A stretch of DNA of 64,000 nucleotides from Paenibacillus cellulositrophicus. GTDB lineage: Bacteria; Bacillota; Bacilli; Paenibacillales; Paenibacillaceae. The stretch covers positions 3,219,501 to 3,283,500 of the forward strand of contig NZ_CP045295.1 in NCBI RefSeq assembly GCF_009363095.1, in the 5' to 3' direction. The notes under the pieces are model-generated. The model did not search any database. It was not told the origin of the DNA and saw only the letters and a list, made by a program, of their open reading frames with translations. The first letter of the stretch is position 1. Each line of letters starts with the position of its first letter. Below, piece by piece: positions 27,363 to 36,000 of this stretch. Made by a program: the position numbers and the translations under genes.

Positions 27363-28175
27363 CTACCGGACCTTGCCGGTCAAATAATAGATGGCGATCT
27401 GGGTGCGGTGCGACAGCGCCGTTTTGTTCAGGATCGATGTAATATAGTTGGCCGTCGTCCCTTCCGAAATAAACAGCTCTTTGGATATTTCCTTGTTGGA
27501 CAGTCCCTGGGCGATCAGGGACATCACTTCCAGCTCGCGTTCGGTGAATACGCTGCGGTCAAACGGGCAATCGGAAGACGAGGCTCCCTTAGCCTGCGCC
27601 GCCGATGCTCCCGGTGCCCCCGTTGTGCCCCGGCCAGGTGCACTCCCCGCGGTCGCAGACGCTCCTCTCCCGCCAGCCTCCTGCACACCCGCTTGCTGGG
27701 CTCCGCCATGTTCCTGAGGGGCACCCGATTCCGTCCTTTTCCCCTGGCCCGCAGGCAGTCCGTCCATCACCAACTTCAGCTTATCCAGCACCACGTCCTG
27801 CAGTACGTTGTTGCCGCTGTGCACGCTCTTGATCGCATCCCGGATGCGCTCGGGGTCATTGTTCTTCAGCAGATACCCTTTGGCTCCGTAACGGATTGCA
27901 TCAAGTATGTATTCGTCGTCATCGAAGGTCGTCAAGATCAGCGGCTTGGTTCCGGTCTCTTCGGTCAATATTTTGGTCGCTTCCACTCCGTTCATATTCG
28001 GCATCCGCACGTCCAGGAGCACCACGTCCACCTCGTGGGTCCTACAGTAGTCCACCGCTTCCTGCCCATCGTTCACCGTAGCCAGCACCTCAAACTCCCC
28101 GAACGTATTCAGGATGATCTTCATTCCTTCCCGGATAAACGAATTATCATCCGCAATCAGCACTCTAATTTTCAT
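27363..28175 (-). CDS. NarL/LuxR family response regulator with an extended low-complexity linker
   Basis: The receiver domain (1-125) has D55 in VVLLDVRMPNMNG and K103 in YLLKNN. The LuxR helix-turn-helix covers 207-268 (LTERELEVMSLIAQGLSNKEISKELFISEGTTANYI-type). Between them, residues about 140-203 form a Gly/Ala/Gln/Ser-rich stretch with no predicted fold, where family members usually have about 15-20 residues. The ATG at 28175 follows AAGGAGGCCTGGC. It starts the regulator-kinase-exporter cluster and probably activates the exporter genes. Confidence 0.92.
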   Translation of the reverse strand: MKIRVLIADDNSFIREGMKIILNTFGEFEVLATVNDGQEAVDYCRTHEVDVVLLDVRMPNMNGVEATKILTEETGTKPLILTTFDDDEYILDAIRYGAKGYLLKNNDPERIRDAIKSVHSGNNVLQDVVLDKLKLVMDGLPAGQGKRTESGAPQEHGGAQQAGVQEAGGRGASATAGSAPGRGTTGAPGASAAQAKGASSSDCPFDRSVFTERELEVMSLIAQGLSNKEISKELFISEGTTANYITSILNKTALSHRTQIAIYYLTGKVR

Positions 28176-28369
28176 GCCAGGCCTCCTTGTCGAACCTATT
28201 GTACCTGATGGCCGGCCTGGATTGGAAGGAGTTTCTAAGCATCAGCAAAGCACACAATAACTCATATCAAATCTCCCTAGGGGGTGAGCTACGAAGATAG
28301 ACCGATTAGCACTGTAATCTTGCTGAGAAGGGAGTATTTTACACAGATCAGTTTTTTCGATAATGCCTA

Positions 28370-28406
28370 AAAAAGGGACCCCTCCTGTTTCAGAAGGGGT
28401 CCCTTT
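28370..28406 (-). terminator. intrinsic terminator downstream of the toxin-antitoxin genes
   Basis: On the minus strand AAAGGGACCCCTTC pairs with GGAGGGGTCCCTTT and is followed by a T tract. The rest of the 28176-28456 gap contains the upstream region of the response regulator gene; I found no convincing promoter boxes and no open gene. Confidence 0.85.
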
Positions 28407-28456
28407 GCTTTAGCCGACTCATAACAAAGCTTGGGCCCGGCCTAGATAAATGAAAG

Positions 28457-29097
28457 TCACTCTGCTCTTTTCCTTTTTAAACTAAAAGCCATTCTTAAAA
28501 TTTGGCTTTTGGATTCTTGATTAACAATGTTAAATAAAGTAGAGGCCAGTCTTCGTAGATCATCTTCATGCATTTTCGAGCAGACCTTTTCAAAGGTTTG
28601 CTGCAAATTTTTAACAGGTTTTGCCAAGTTGTTTTCCTTCATGAAGAAATCTAATTCTGTGCGATCAATAGGATTTAAAAACTTCAGCCCAAAGCGATCT
28701 ACAGCAAAGCTGAAGTCCTTATCGTTATTGCTCAGGAGCTGCGCATTCATTTCGATTGCTGTTGCTGCAATTACTGCGTCCGGAAGGGGGAGCTTCTTCC
28801 CCACACCTCCTCAGACCACGTTACGCGGAGATCGGCTGCCGTCTTGGCAATCTTATCGCTAATATCTATGATGAGTCCTTCTTCCTTGGGATAGCGAATA
28901 AATTCATTGATGACTTCCTGATATGCCAGGTCTTTATGCGCTCGTGGAATGGACTGCAGCTCCGTTTGAATGACAGTGGGTAGGAGCAATTCCACTTCCG
29001 GATCAAAACGCAATTCATTAATCAATTCCATAGCCGGATTAAATCCCCAGGAAGCATAGATATAAATGTTCGTGTCGCAGATCACCTTATTTAACAT
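28457..29097 (-). pseudogene. PIN-domain toxin split by a one-base frameshift
   Basis: The first part starts at ATG 29097 after GGAGGAGCTCG and gives the PIN N-terminus (VICDTNIYIYASW) up to TWSEEVWG, then runs into a stop at 28771. The second part, open from 28804 to 28457, continues the domain as GKKLPLPDAVIAATAIEMNAQLLSNNDKDF. The two parts join if one G is added to the GGGG run near 28799-28802, so a single-base deletion is the simplest explanation. Acidic residues from both parts are needed for a PIN nuclease active site. The toxin is therefore probably inactive, unless frameshifting or a sequencing error restores it. An ATG at 29115 is an alternative start. Confidence 0.75.
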
Positions 29098-29557
29098 CGA
29101 GCTCCTCCATATCATCTTCGGCCGTTACCGGGTAAAGATCGGATGGTTCGTCAACGACAGGTTTAACTCGGGCCAAGGCTTCTTTGGTACGTTTTACAGA
29201 TTCAATCTGCTTTTGATACTTAGGTGCTTTGAATTGTTCCTTCGGTATCAGGTACTTTGTCCCACCAGGAGCCGCAAATTGTTCAACATGGATTTTGCCA
29301 AGTTTAATCCATTTGTAAACGCTCTGCACACTGATGCCAAACATCTCAGCAACTTCCTCAACAATGTAAAAGTCGCCACTTATAGTCTCCCTTAATTTCT
29401 CTACAGAGCTGACCGTTTTCCGAAAATCCTTTTGTATCATGCTCTGAAGAACAGAGATGGTATCTTTGATTGTTTCTCGATCCTGTTCAGGCAGGTATGA
29501 ATTGTGACTTATATGCTCTAAACGCTTCACCAGCTCATTTTTTTCAATCATCGACAT
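29087..29557 (-). CDS. antitoxin-like protein with excisionase-type helix-turn-helix
   Basis: The 156-residue protein (start ATG 29557 after GGTGGG; GTG 29566 is an alternative) has a helical N-terminal half. A helix-turn-helix of the excisionase/MerR-like class is at about 65-115 (YIVEEVAEMFGISVQSVYKWIKLGKIHVEQF). An acidic C-terminal tail follows (TAEDDMEELDVK). Its end overlaps the PIN toxin start by 11 bases, the usual arrangement for antitoxin then toxin. Repeats of TTAAAC upstream are a likely autoregulatory operator. Confidence 0.78.
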   Translation of the reverse strand: MSMIEKNELVKRLEHISHNSYLPEQDRETIKDTISVLQSMIQKDFRKTVSSVEKLRETISGDFYIVEEVAEMFGISVQSVYKWIKLGKIHVEQFAAPGGTKYLIPKEQFKAPKYQKQIESVKRTKEALARVKPVVDEPSDLYPVTAEDDMEELDVK

Positions 29558-29587
29558 ATTTATCACCCACCATTATTATAACACATC

Positions 29588-29621
29588 GGTTAAACCTTTA
29601 AACTTATTAAACCATTAAACC
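29588..29621 (-). promoter_or_regulatory. TTAAAC repeat array, putative antitoxin operator
   Basis: TTAAAC occurs four times, starting at 29590, 29598, 29607 and 29615, with 8-9 base spacing. It lies about 30-60 bases upstream of the antitoxin start. Regular iterons next to a helix-turn-helix antitoxin suggest autoregulation. Confidence 0.5.
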
Positions 29622-29688
29622 AAAAGTAAATCCATGTATAATTTCTTATCTCAAAAAGGCCCCTCTGCGAGGGGCTTATAACGAACGG

Positions 29689-30525
29689 TTACCATATGAC
29701 GAGAAAAATGATGGCGGCCAGCACGATCCGGTACACGGCGAACGGTACCAGCTTGATGCGGTTGATGAGCTTCAGGAAGAAGCGGATGGCGATCAGCGCC
29801 ACGATAAACGAGCTGATAAAGCCTGCCAAGAAAAACGGCATCATATCCATCGTAAAATACTCCCAGTTCTTCAGCAGCGACAACCCGCTGGCACCGAGCA
29901 TAATCGGCACGGCCATAATAAACGTAAAGTCGGAAGCCGCCCGGTAGCTCATGCCCATCAGAACCCCGCCGGAGATGGTGGAACCGGAGCGGGAGAAGCC
30001 CGGCCACAGGGACAGGCACTGAACCAGTCCGATGCCAAAGGCCTGCCCGTATGTAATCTGGTCCACCGTCTCGGTCTTCGGACGCTTCGGGCGCCATACG
30101 TCGGCTGCGATCATCAGGAGCGCCCCGATGACCAGCCCGATCAGCACCGTCCGCGTCGAAAACAGATGCTCGTCAATATAGTCGTTAAACAGCAAGCCGA
30201 GCACACCGGCCGGAATGAGGCCGACAAGGACCTGGGTCAGCTTCAGGCGTCCCTGCGCCCGGCTGCCTCCTGCCTCAGGCTTCCTTCTCCGCAGGCCGAG
30301 CAGGTCGAGAAACCGGCTCCAGAACACAACGACCACAGCCAGGATCGAGCCCAGCTGAATGACGACTTTAAAGGTGTTGGCTACGGGAGAGGCCAGAAAC
30401 TCCCCGGTCTTCAGCCACATATCGTCCACGATAATCATATGACCGGTCGACGATACCGGGGCGAACTCCGTCAATCCTTCTACGATCCCGAGGATCACCG
30501 CTTTAATGATTTCCATCAAATCCAA
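29689..30525 (-). CDS. uppP: undecaprenyl-diphosphatase
   Basis: This integral membrane enzyme removes a phosphate from undecaprenyl diphosphate so that the lipid carrier can be reused for cell-wall synthesis. Extra copies give bacitracin resistance. The two family motifs are present: VEGLTEFAPVSSTGHM (15-30) and PGFSRSGST (175-183), in a protein of 278 residues with about eight helices. The frame begins with TTG at 30525, spaced 12 bases from GGAG; the in-frame ATG at 30516 is further away. It lies beside a DedA gene and close to bceAB, all linked to the same lipid carrier. Confidence 0.93.
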   Translation of the reverse strand: MDLMEIIKAVILGIVEGLTEFAPVSSTGHMIIVDDMWLKTGEFLASPVANTFKVVIQLGSILAVVVVFWSRFLDLLGLRRRKPEAGGSRAQGRLKLTQVLVGLIPAGVLGLLFNDYIDEHLFSTRTVLIGLVIGALLMIAADVWRPKRPKTETVDQITYGQAFGIGLVQCLSLWPGFSRSGSTISGGVLMGMSYRAASDFTFIMAVPIMLGASGLSLLKNWEYFTMDMMPFFLAGFISSFIVALIAIRFFLKLINRIKLVPFAVYRIVLAAIIFLVIW

Positions 30526-30547
30526 AACGTTTCACAACTCCTTCAGT

Positions 30548-31168
30548 TTACTTTTCAACCCGCATTCCCCGCGCGCGGCGGAGGTACAGGAACAGCACGC
30601 ATACAATAACCAGGCCGATCACGGCGTATGCGACATGCGAATACATGTCCATATAGTGCAGAATGCTCTCCCAGGAATCTCCCAGGGCCGCCCCCAAATA
30701 CACGAGCACCGTGTTCCAGATCAGCGTTCCGACGGTGGTAAAGAGCAGAAACAGACCAAACTTCATCCGGGCCATCCCGGCCGGAATCGAGATCAGGGAC
30801 CGCACGAGCGGAATCATCCGGCAGAAGAACACCGTAAAGTAGCCATAACGGCTGAACCACTTCTCCGACTTGGCGATATCGGAGGATTTGACCCGCAGAA
30901 TGCGTCCCCATTTGGCCACGATCCGCTCCAGGCGGTTCACATCCAGCAGCAGGCCGATGCCGTACAGAATGACCGCTCCGATCACGGAGCCGACTGTAGC
31001 CGCCGCGATGACGCCCGGGATGGTCAGATGCGATTTCGTTGTCATAAAGCCCCCGAACGTAAGGATCAGCTCCGACGGAATCGGGGGAAATATATTTTCA
31101 AGGGCAATAATGAGCGCAATACCGACATAACCGAACTGTTCCACGACGCTGGTAATCCAATGCTCCAT
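30548..31168 (-). CDS. DedA family membrane protein
   Basis: The ATG at 31168 follows GGGAGGGAATTCC, giving 206 residues; the longer open frame upstream is not used. Family features include ENIFPPIPSELIL near the N-terminus and FFCRMIPLVRSLISIPAGMARM in the middle. About five membrane helices include re-entrant segments. Some DedA proteins (UptA, PopT) bring undecaprenyl phosphate back across the membrane. Its place directly upstream of uppP makes that role attractive here, but it is inference. Confidence 0.9.
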   Translation of the reverse strand: MEHWITSVVEQFGYVGIALIIALENIFPPIPSELILTFGGFMTTKSHLTIPGVIAAATVGSVIGAVILYGIGLLLDVNRLERIVAKWGRILRVKSSDIAKSEKWFSRYGYFTVFFCRMIPLVRSLISIPAGMARMKFGLFLLFTTVGTLIWNTVLVYLGAALGDSWESILHYMDMYSHVAYAVIGLVIVCVLFLYLRRARGMRVEK

Positions 31169-31206
31169 GGAATTCCCTCCCATACGGTTTATAGTGAAGC
31201 CCTGCG

Positions 31207-33156
31207 TTAAATCAGGGTCTTTCTTACGTTCCGCAAATAGTTGTAACGGATGAAGAAAAAATACGCCACCTGGGCCGTAACGAAGCACGCCAGCACCGCC
31301 CCCATTTCCCAAGCGATGGAGAGATAATAGAAGCTTTGCAGCGCCATAAAAGCGAAAATACTGTGCAGAGCGGCTAGAAATATCGGCACGAAAAAGAGCA
31401 TCGCGAGCTGTCCGGTCACGATCCGGTTCAGCTCCCGGTCCGTCAGTCCCATCTTGGCGATCGTGTCGTATTGGCGCCGGTCGTAGTCCAGGTCCGCATA
31501 GAGGCGGAAATACAGGAAGCTGCCCGCCGCGATAAAAAACACCGTTCCCACCAGCAGCGCTGCAAACAGCATCGCCCGGTAAGACGTCATTTGCGTCACA
31601 TACAGCGTGCCGCTCACCGTCATCGCGTACGGTTGTCCGGCGTCATACCGGACTTCGCCGCGCGGCGCGAGCCGCTCTCCGAGGCCCAGCGTACGCTCGA
31701 AGTCGTCCACGTAGAATCCGGTATACCGGTCCACTGACACGGGAGAAGTCAGTCGGTCAAACAGGCGGTCGCTGACCACGAGGCCGCTGAAATCGCCTTC
31801 CCGCTTCCATTTCATCTCCCGTAGGACATGCTCAGGCACGGGTACCCGCGACGTGTACCCGATCTCCCGGATTTGCAGCCTCTCTTCCGCCAGCGTATAG
31901 ACCTCCATCTCCCGGATCCGGGTGTAGGTACGGTCGCGCTCGGAACTGATCATCACCAGGGCGTCAATGCCCTCTAGCGGCTTCTCCAGGTCGCTGTCCC
32001 CGGCGGCTTCCACCGCCTGCTTGTAGCTGGAATAAGATATGACCGGAAGCAGCGCACGGTCCCCTTCGCCGGCTGGCAGGCCGACCTGGATGTTTTTGAC
32101 CGGAAAGCTGACGATCGCTGGACTGAGCCCCTTCGCACGAAGTTCGTCCTCAAGCTGCCGCACATGCTGCGCTTCCAGAGAATTTCCGCCCTTGGACAGA
32201 TAGCTGACCGCCGCCGGGTAGTCCTCCCGGAACTGGCCGGAAAGCGTATTAATGGAAGCAAACACCCCGACAGCACAGAACGAAACCGTCGAAATGATCG
32301 TCACCATGAACAGCATGTTCGCGTTGTCTTTGAGCCGGTACGCCAGATTGGAGACCGTCACGATATTCGTCTTTTTCCAGAAAAAGAGCCTCCGCTTCTG
32401 CAGCAGCCGGACGACCCATACGCCAAGCTGGGTGTACAGGAAATACGTGCCGGCGATGGTCATGATGACGACCGGAAGCATGCGGATGTAGATCGTATTC
32501 ACCGTGGTCGTCGCGGCCAGCGCATAAGATGCAAGCAGCAGCACGGCCGCCAGCAGCGACTGGATGCCGGACGTCCGCGGCGGCGTCTTCGGCCTTTGCC
32601 CGGACTGAAACAGCTCGATGAGCGTCCGGTTCCGGAGCATGACGGAGGTGCAGACCGAAATCAGCAGGAACAGCAGTGCGAATGCGCCCGCTGTCAGCGC
32701 CAGCGCCTGCCAGGGCAAGTAAAACGGAATCGGGGCCATGCCAAAGGAACGGGAGCCGATCATCAAAAAGAGCTTGCCTGTGATAAGGCCGGCTGCCATA
32801 CCGGTCAGGATAGCCCCGAGGCCGATCAGCATGTTCTCCATCAGGACCATCCGGTTCAGCTGTCCCTTGGTCATCCCATGCATCAGCAGGATTCCGATCT
32901 CCCGCTTCCGCGAGGTCAGAAAGGAGCCTACCGAATACAGCACGAAGAAAAAAGAGAACAGATACATGATGCATTCGGCGGTGATCATCGTCTGCATCAC
33001 GATCGGGTAGATCAGCTGCCCGCGGATATAGGGGCTGAACAGGAACAGGGCGCAGATGAAGAAGATCATGACCGAGAAGGCGCTGCTGAGAAAATAAGCC
33101 GCATAGGTCCGCTTGCTGCGGGCGACGTTTCTATAAACGAACTGTAGAAAGGACAC
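31207..33156 (-). CDS. BceB-type ABC transporter permease
   Basis: I take GTG at 33156 (after GGGGAG, six-base gap) as start, giving 649 residues; an open frame continues upstream within the ATPase gene. The protein has ten predicted helices: one, then three, then a second group, split by a large extracellular domain at about 300-520 that marks BceB-type permeases. The N-terminus reads [23 protein letters not shown], typical of the family. It overlaps the ATPase gene by 26 bases. With BceA it detects and neutralises peptide antibiotics bound to lipid-cycle intermediates and signals to BceS. Confidence 0.92.
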   Translation of the reverse strand: MSFLQFVYRNVARSKRTYAAYFLSSAFSVMIFFICALFLFSPYIRGQLIYPIVMQTMITAECIMYLFSFFFVLYSVGSFLTSRKREIGILLMHGMTKGQLNRMVLMENMLIGLGAILTGMAAGLITGKLFLMIGSRSFGMAPIPFYLPWQALALTAGAFALLFLLISVCTSVMLRNRTLIELFQSGQRPKTPPRTSGIQSLLAAVLLLASYALAATTTVNTIYIRMLPVVIMTIAGTYFLYTQLGVWVVRLLQKRRLFFWKKTNIVTVSNLAYRLKDNANMLFMVTIISTVSFCAVGVFASINTLSGQFREDYPAAVSYLSKGGNSLEAQHVRQLEDELRAKGLSPAIVSFPVKNIQVGLPAGEGDRALLPVISYSSYKQAVEAAGDSDLEKPLEGIDALVMISSERDRTYTRIREMEVYTLAEERLQIREIGYTSRVPVPEHVLREMKWKREGDFSGLVVSDRLFDRLTSPVSVDRYTGFYVDDFERTLGLGERLAPRGEVRYDAGQPYAMTVSGTLYVTQMTSYRAMLFAALLVGTVFFIAAGSFLYFRLYADLDYDRRQYDTIAKMGLTDRELNRIVTGQLAMLFFVPIFLAALHSIFAFMALQSFYYLSIAWEMGAVLACFVTAQVAYFFFIRYNYLRNVRKTLI

Positions 33157-33901
33157 GATTGTCTCCCCCCAGCAGCGACAGCATGTCGATGATTTTCTGG
33201 AAAAACGCCTGCCGGTTGCTGCCCTGATAGATTTCGTTATAGAATTTGCCGTCCTTGATAAAAATGACCCGGTGGCAGAAGCTCGCCGCGACCGGATCAT
33301 GGGTCACCATCAGCACCGTCGCCTGCTCCTGCCGGTTCATCTGATCCAGCGTCTCCATGACATCCTTGGACGCCTTGGAGTCGAGATTGCCCGTCGGCTC
33401 ATCCGCCAAAATCAGCGAAGGCCGGTGGATCAGCGCCCGTGCGATGGCTGTCCGCTGCATCTGTCCCCCCGAAATCTCGTAGGTGCGCTTGTCCAGAATC
33501 CCGCGAATGCCAAGCTTCTCCGCCACTTCCTCCAGCCTGCGCTCCATCTCCCGTACGGGCACCCCGTCCAGCGACAGGGACAGCACGATGTTCTCCCCGA
33601 CGCTCAACGTATCGAGCAGGTTGAAGTGCTGGAACACGAAGCCCAGCTCCCGCCTGCGGAACAGCGCGGTCTGTTTGCGGCTCAACTGATGCGGGTTGGT
33701 CCCGTTAATCCAGACTTCGCCGGCCGTCGGCTCGTCGATGGTCGCAATCACGTTGAGCAGCGTAGTCTTGCCGCTCCCCGAGGGGCCCATCACACCCACG
33801 AATTCGCCGGCGGACACCGCAAACTGGATATGGTCGAGCGCCTGCAGCGGTACGCGGCCTTCATAGATTTTTGACAAATGCTTCACTTCCAGAATCGTCA
33901 C
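33131..33901 (-). CDS. BceA-type ABC transporter ATP-binding protein
   Basis: The 256-residue ATPase has Walker [10 protein letters not shown] (39-47), signature [15 protein letters not shown] (143-157), Walker [14 protein letters not shown] and switch His in MVTHDPVAA. This is the MacB/LolD-like class used by BceAB. The start is GTG at 33901, with a loosely spaced GGAGGAG. It is transcribed from a promoter in the gap behind the kinase gene. Confidence 0.93.
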   Translation of the reverse strand: MTILEVKHLSKIYEGRVPLQALDHIQFAVSAGEFVGVMGPSGSGKTTLLNVIATIDEPTAGEVWINGTNPHQLSRKQTALFRRRELGFVFQHFNLLDTLSVGENIVLSLSLDGVPVREMERRLEEVAEKLGIRGILDKRTYEISGGQMQRTAIARALIHRPSLILADEPTGNLDSKASKDVMETLDQMNRQEQATVLMVTHDPVAASFCHRVIFIKDGKFYNEIYQGSNRQAFFQKIIDMLSLLGGDNRVLSTVRL

Positions 33902-33941
33902 GTGCTCCAGGCTCCTCCGCTTTGATTTCTGTCATAGGCTT

Positions 33942-33970
33942 ATTATAGGCAGTGCCTGCTTCAGCCTGCC
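33942..33970 (-). promoter_or_regulatory. promoter of the bceAB genes
   Basis: TATAAT (33942-33947, minus strand) is well conserved, but the matching -35 position 17 bases away reads GGCAGG, a poor match. A weak -35 is expected for a promoter that depends on an activator such as BceR. Confidence 0.55.
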
Positions 33971-33990
33971 ATCGCGCAACATTACACTAG

Positions 33991-34006
33991 CTTACACATT
34001 TGTAAG
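33991..34006 (-). promoter_or_regulatory. candidate BceR binding site
   Basis: CTTACA-CATT-TGTAAG is a perfect inverted repeat that fits the known BceR consensus TnACA-N4-TGTAA. It overlaps the stop codon of the kinase gene and lies about 45 bases upstream of the bceAB -10. Confidence 0.7.
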
Positions 34007-34981
34007 CTTGAATTTGATCCGGACGGTCGTTCCCCGTCCTTCCTCCGATTCGATCTCGACGCCGTGTCCCATGCGGCTGCAAATCTGCTTGACCAGGTAC
34101 AGTCCCATCCCGGTCGATTCCTGGTACAACCGGCCGTTCTCGCCGGTAAAATACGGGTCGAACACGCGCGGCAGATCCCCCTGAGGAATGCCGATGCCCT
34201 CGTCCTGGATGTCCAGGACCGCCTCGCTGCCGCTCTGGTATCCGCGGAACCGGATTTGCCGGTGCTCCTCCCCTGCAGAATACCGGACCGCGTTCGTGAC
34301 CAGCTGGGTCATGACAAAGGACAGCCACTTCTCGTCCGAAGCGATTCGAAGCGGCCGTTCGAACTCGATGACAGGAAAGATGCGGCTCCGTATAAACAGC
34401 CGGCGCTGTGAGGACGTCACCGAACGCACCACCTGCTCCAGATCCAGCTCTTCCACATAAAAGTCTTTTTCGAACGTGTCGAGCCGGGCGGTGTACAGCA
34501 CCATGTCCAGCCCCTTCCGGAGCCGGTCGAGCTCATCGCCGATCGCGGTGAACTCCGGCTTGTCCTGATGCTGAATGATCAGATGGATGACCGACACAGG
34601 CGTCTTCATCTGATGCACCCACTGGTTGATGAATTGAATATGGTAATCGAGCTTGTGCTTATACTGCTGCAGCTCGGTTTGATAGCGGCGGTACTGCCCC
34701 TTGATCAGACGGTGCAGGCTCAGGGACAAGGGAGTCTGCTGCTTGTTGTTCAGCAGCTCTTCCGTCGTCGGGGACGACGCGGACAGCCGAGCATAGAAGG
34801 TCCGGTTGCGCCAGTACCGGATCAGGAGGTAGCCGGCGAACAGGAAGCTGCTGAGCAGCGCCGCATATAGGCTGACCTCGGTGTTCCGGTATCCGTCGAG
34901 CCGGTATACCAGCGTGATGAGAAATAATTGCAGAATATAAAGGGCGATAAGCGGGGCTTGGTCTCTCAGATACAGCTTCAT
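33992..34981 (-). CDS. BceS-type sensor histidine kinase
   Basis: The 329-residue kinase has two membrane helices (10-27 and 36-56) separated by only a few outside residues. It therefore lacks a sensor domain, the hallmark of kinases that receive their signal from BceAB. The phospho-acceptor is H123 in NQWVHQMKTPVSVIHLI. The ATPase domain contains FVMTQLVTNAVRYSAG, DEGIGIPQGDLPRVFDPYFTGENG and STGMGLYLVKQI. The regulator stop overlaps its start by four bases. Confidence 0.93.
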   Translation of the reverse strand: MKLYLRDQAPLIALYILQLFLITLVYRLDGYRNTEVSLYAALLSSFLFAGYLLIRYWRNRTFYARLSASSPTTEELLNNKQQTPLSLSLHRLIKGQYRRYQTELQQYKHKLDYHIQFINQWVHQMKTPVSVIHLIIQHQDKPEFTAIGDELDRLRKGLDMVLYTARLDTFEKDFYVEELDLEQVVRSVTSSQRRLFIRSRIFPVIEFERPLRIASDEKWLSFVMTQLVTNAVRYSAGEEHRQIRFRGYQSGSEAVLDIQDEGIGIPQGDLPRVFDPYFTGENGRLYQESTGMGLYLVKQICSRMGHGVEIESEEGRGTTVRIKFKLTNV

Positions 34982-35679
34982 GCTTCGTCCTCCCAGTTTG
35001 GAAGCAGCCGGTAACCTTGGCCCCTGACGGTCTGGACGGCATCCTGCACGCCGAGCCCCGACAGTTTTTTGCGGACGCGGGTGACGTAGACGTTCAGGGT
35101 GTTGTCATCCACGAACGACTGGTCGTCCCAGATCCGGTCCAGCAGCCGGTCGCGGCTGACGACCTGCTCTTGGCGGGTCAGCAGTTCCTCTAATATTTTG
35201 GCTTCGGTATGGCTGAGCTCCACCTTTTGCCCGTTCAAGGTCAGATAGAGCCGGTCCACGTCCAGCGTAAGCCCTGAGACCGTGACGGACCGCATCTGCT
35301 GGGATGCGGCATACGAACCGTACGCCCGGCGAAGCTGGCTGCTGATTTTGGCCACGGCGATTTCATAATCGAACGGCTTGGTCAAATAATCGTCCGCCCC
35401 GTTTTCCAGCGCCATCACTTGGTCCATCTTGCCCTCCCGGGCCGATATGAAAATAATCGGGCAGGTCGACAGGCCGCGAATTTGGCGGCACCAATAGTAT
35501 CCGTCGTATTTCGGCAAATTGATGTCGAGCAGCACCAGGTGAGGATCGTAGCTCCGGAAGTCGCTCAGAACCGCAGCGAAATCCGTCACGGAACGCGTGT
35601 CATATTCGAATTTATGCAAATGCTCCTCCAGCAGGCTGACAAGCTTCTTGTCATCTTCGACAATGAAAATTTTAAACAT
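34978..35679 (-). CDS. BceR-type response regulator
   Basis: The ATG at 35679 follows AAAGGAG, giving 233 residues; the longer open frame to 35841 is not used because it crosses a terminator. The receiver has D52 (HLVLLDINLPKYDG) and K in YLTKPFDYE. The winged helix covers 135-230 (LSHTEAKILEELLTRQEQVVSRDRLLDRIWD). It is coupled to the BceS-type kinase gene. The expected target is the bceAB promoter, where a matching inverted repeat is present. Confidence 0.93.
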   Translation of the reverse strand: MFKIFIVEDDKKLVSLLEEHLHKFEYDTRSVTDFAAVLSDFRSYDPHLVLLDINLPKYDGYYWCRQIRGLSTCPIIFISAREGKMDQVMALENGADDYLTKPFDYEIAVAKISSQLRRAYGSYAASQQMRSVTVSGLTLDVDRLYLTLNGQKVELSHTEAKILEELLTRQEQVVSRDRLLDRIWDDQSFVDDNTLNVYVTRVRKKLSGLGVQDAVQTVRGQGYRLLPNWEDEA

Positions 35680-35777
35680 GACGAAAAATCTCCTTTGGAA
35701 AAGTAAAGGTATCTTCTCACTCCTTTGGTATTGTACCATGTCCGGCCTGCCGGGCCGAATTCCAGACTGGAATGCCA

Positions 35778-35815
35778 TAAAAAAGGAGCCGCAGCCCCAA
35801 AGGGCGCAGCTCCTT
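35778..35815 (-). terminator. intrinsic terminator upstream of bceR, downstream of sda
   Basis: On the minus strand AAGGAGCTGCGCCC pairs with GGGGCTGCGGCTCCTT and is followed by TTTTTTATGG. It lies about 185 bases after the sda stop and separates sda from the bce genes. Confidence 0.85.
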
Positions 35816-36000
35816 GTCTCAAACGATCCAATTGCATACATTCACTGAAAGCAGACCGCTTGCAGCGAAAATCTTGTTACCGAATATGGAATGGTCCAGC
35901 ATCGCTGAGGCCTTTATTCTCTTCAGTCAGGTGCTCAACCGGTGAGCCCGAAGCAAGTGTTGCAACGGCGCTCTCATGGGTCTCATGACGACTCTCCCGA

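Noticed and set aside
33987..34328. Alternative minus-strand frame overlapping the kinase gene
   Set aside because: Out-of-frame shadow of the BceS-type kinase with no motif.
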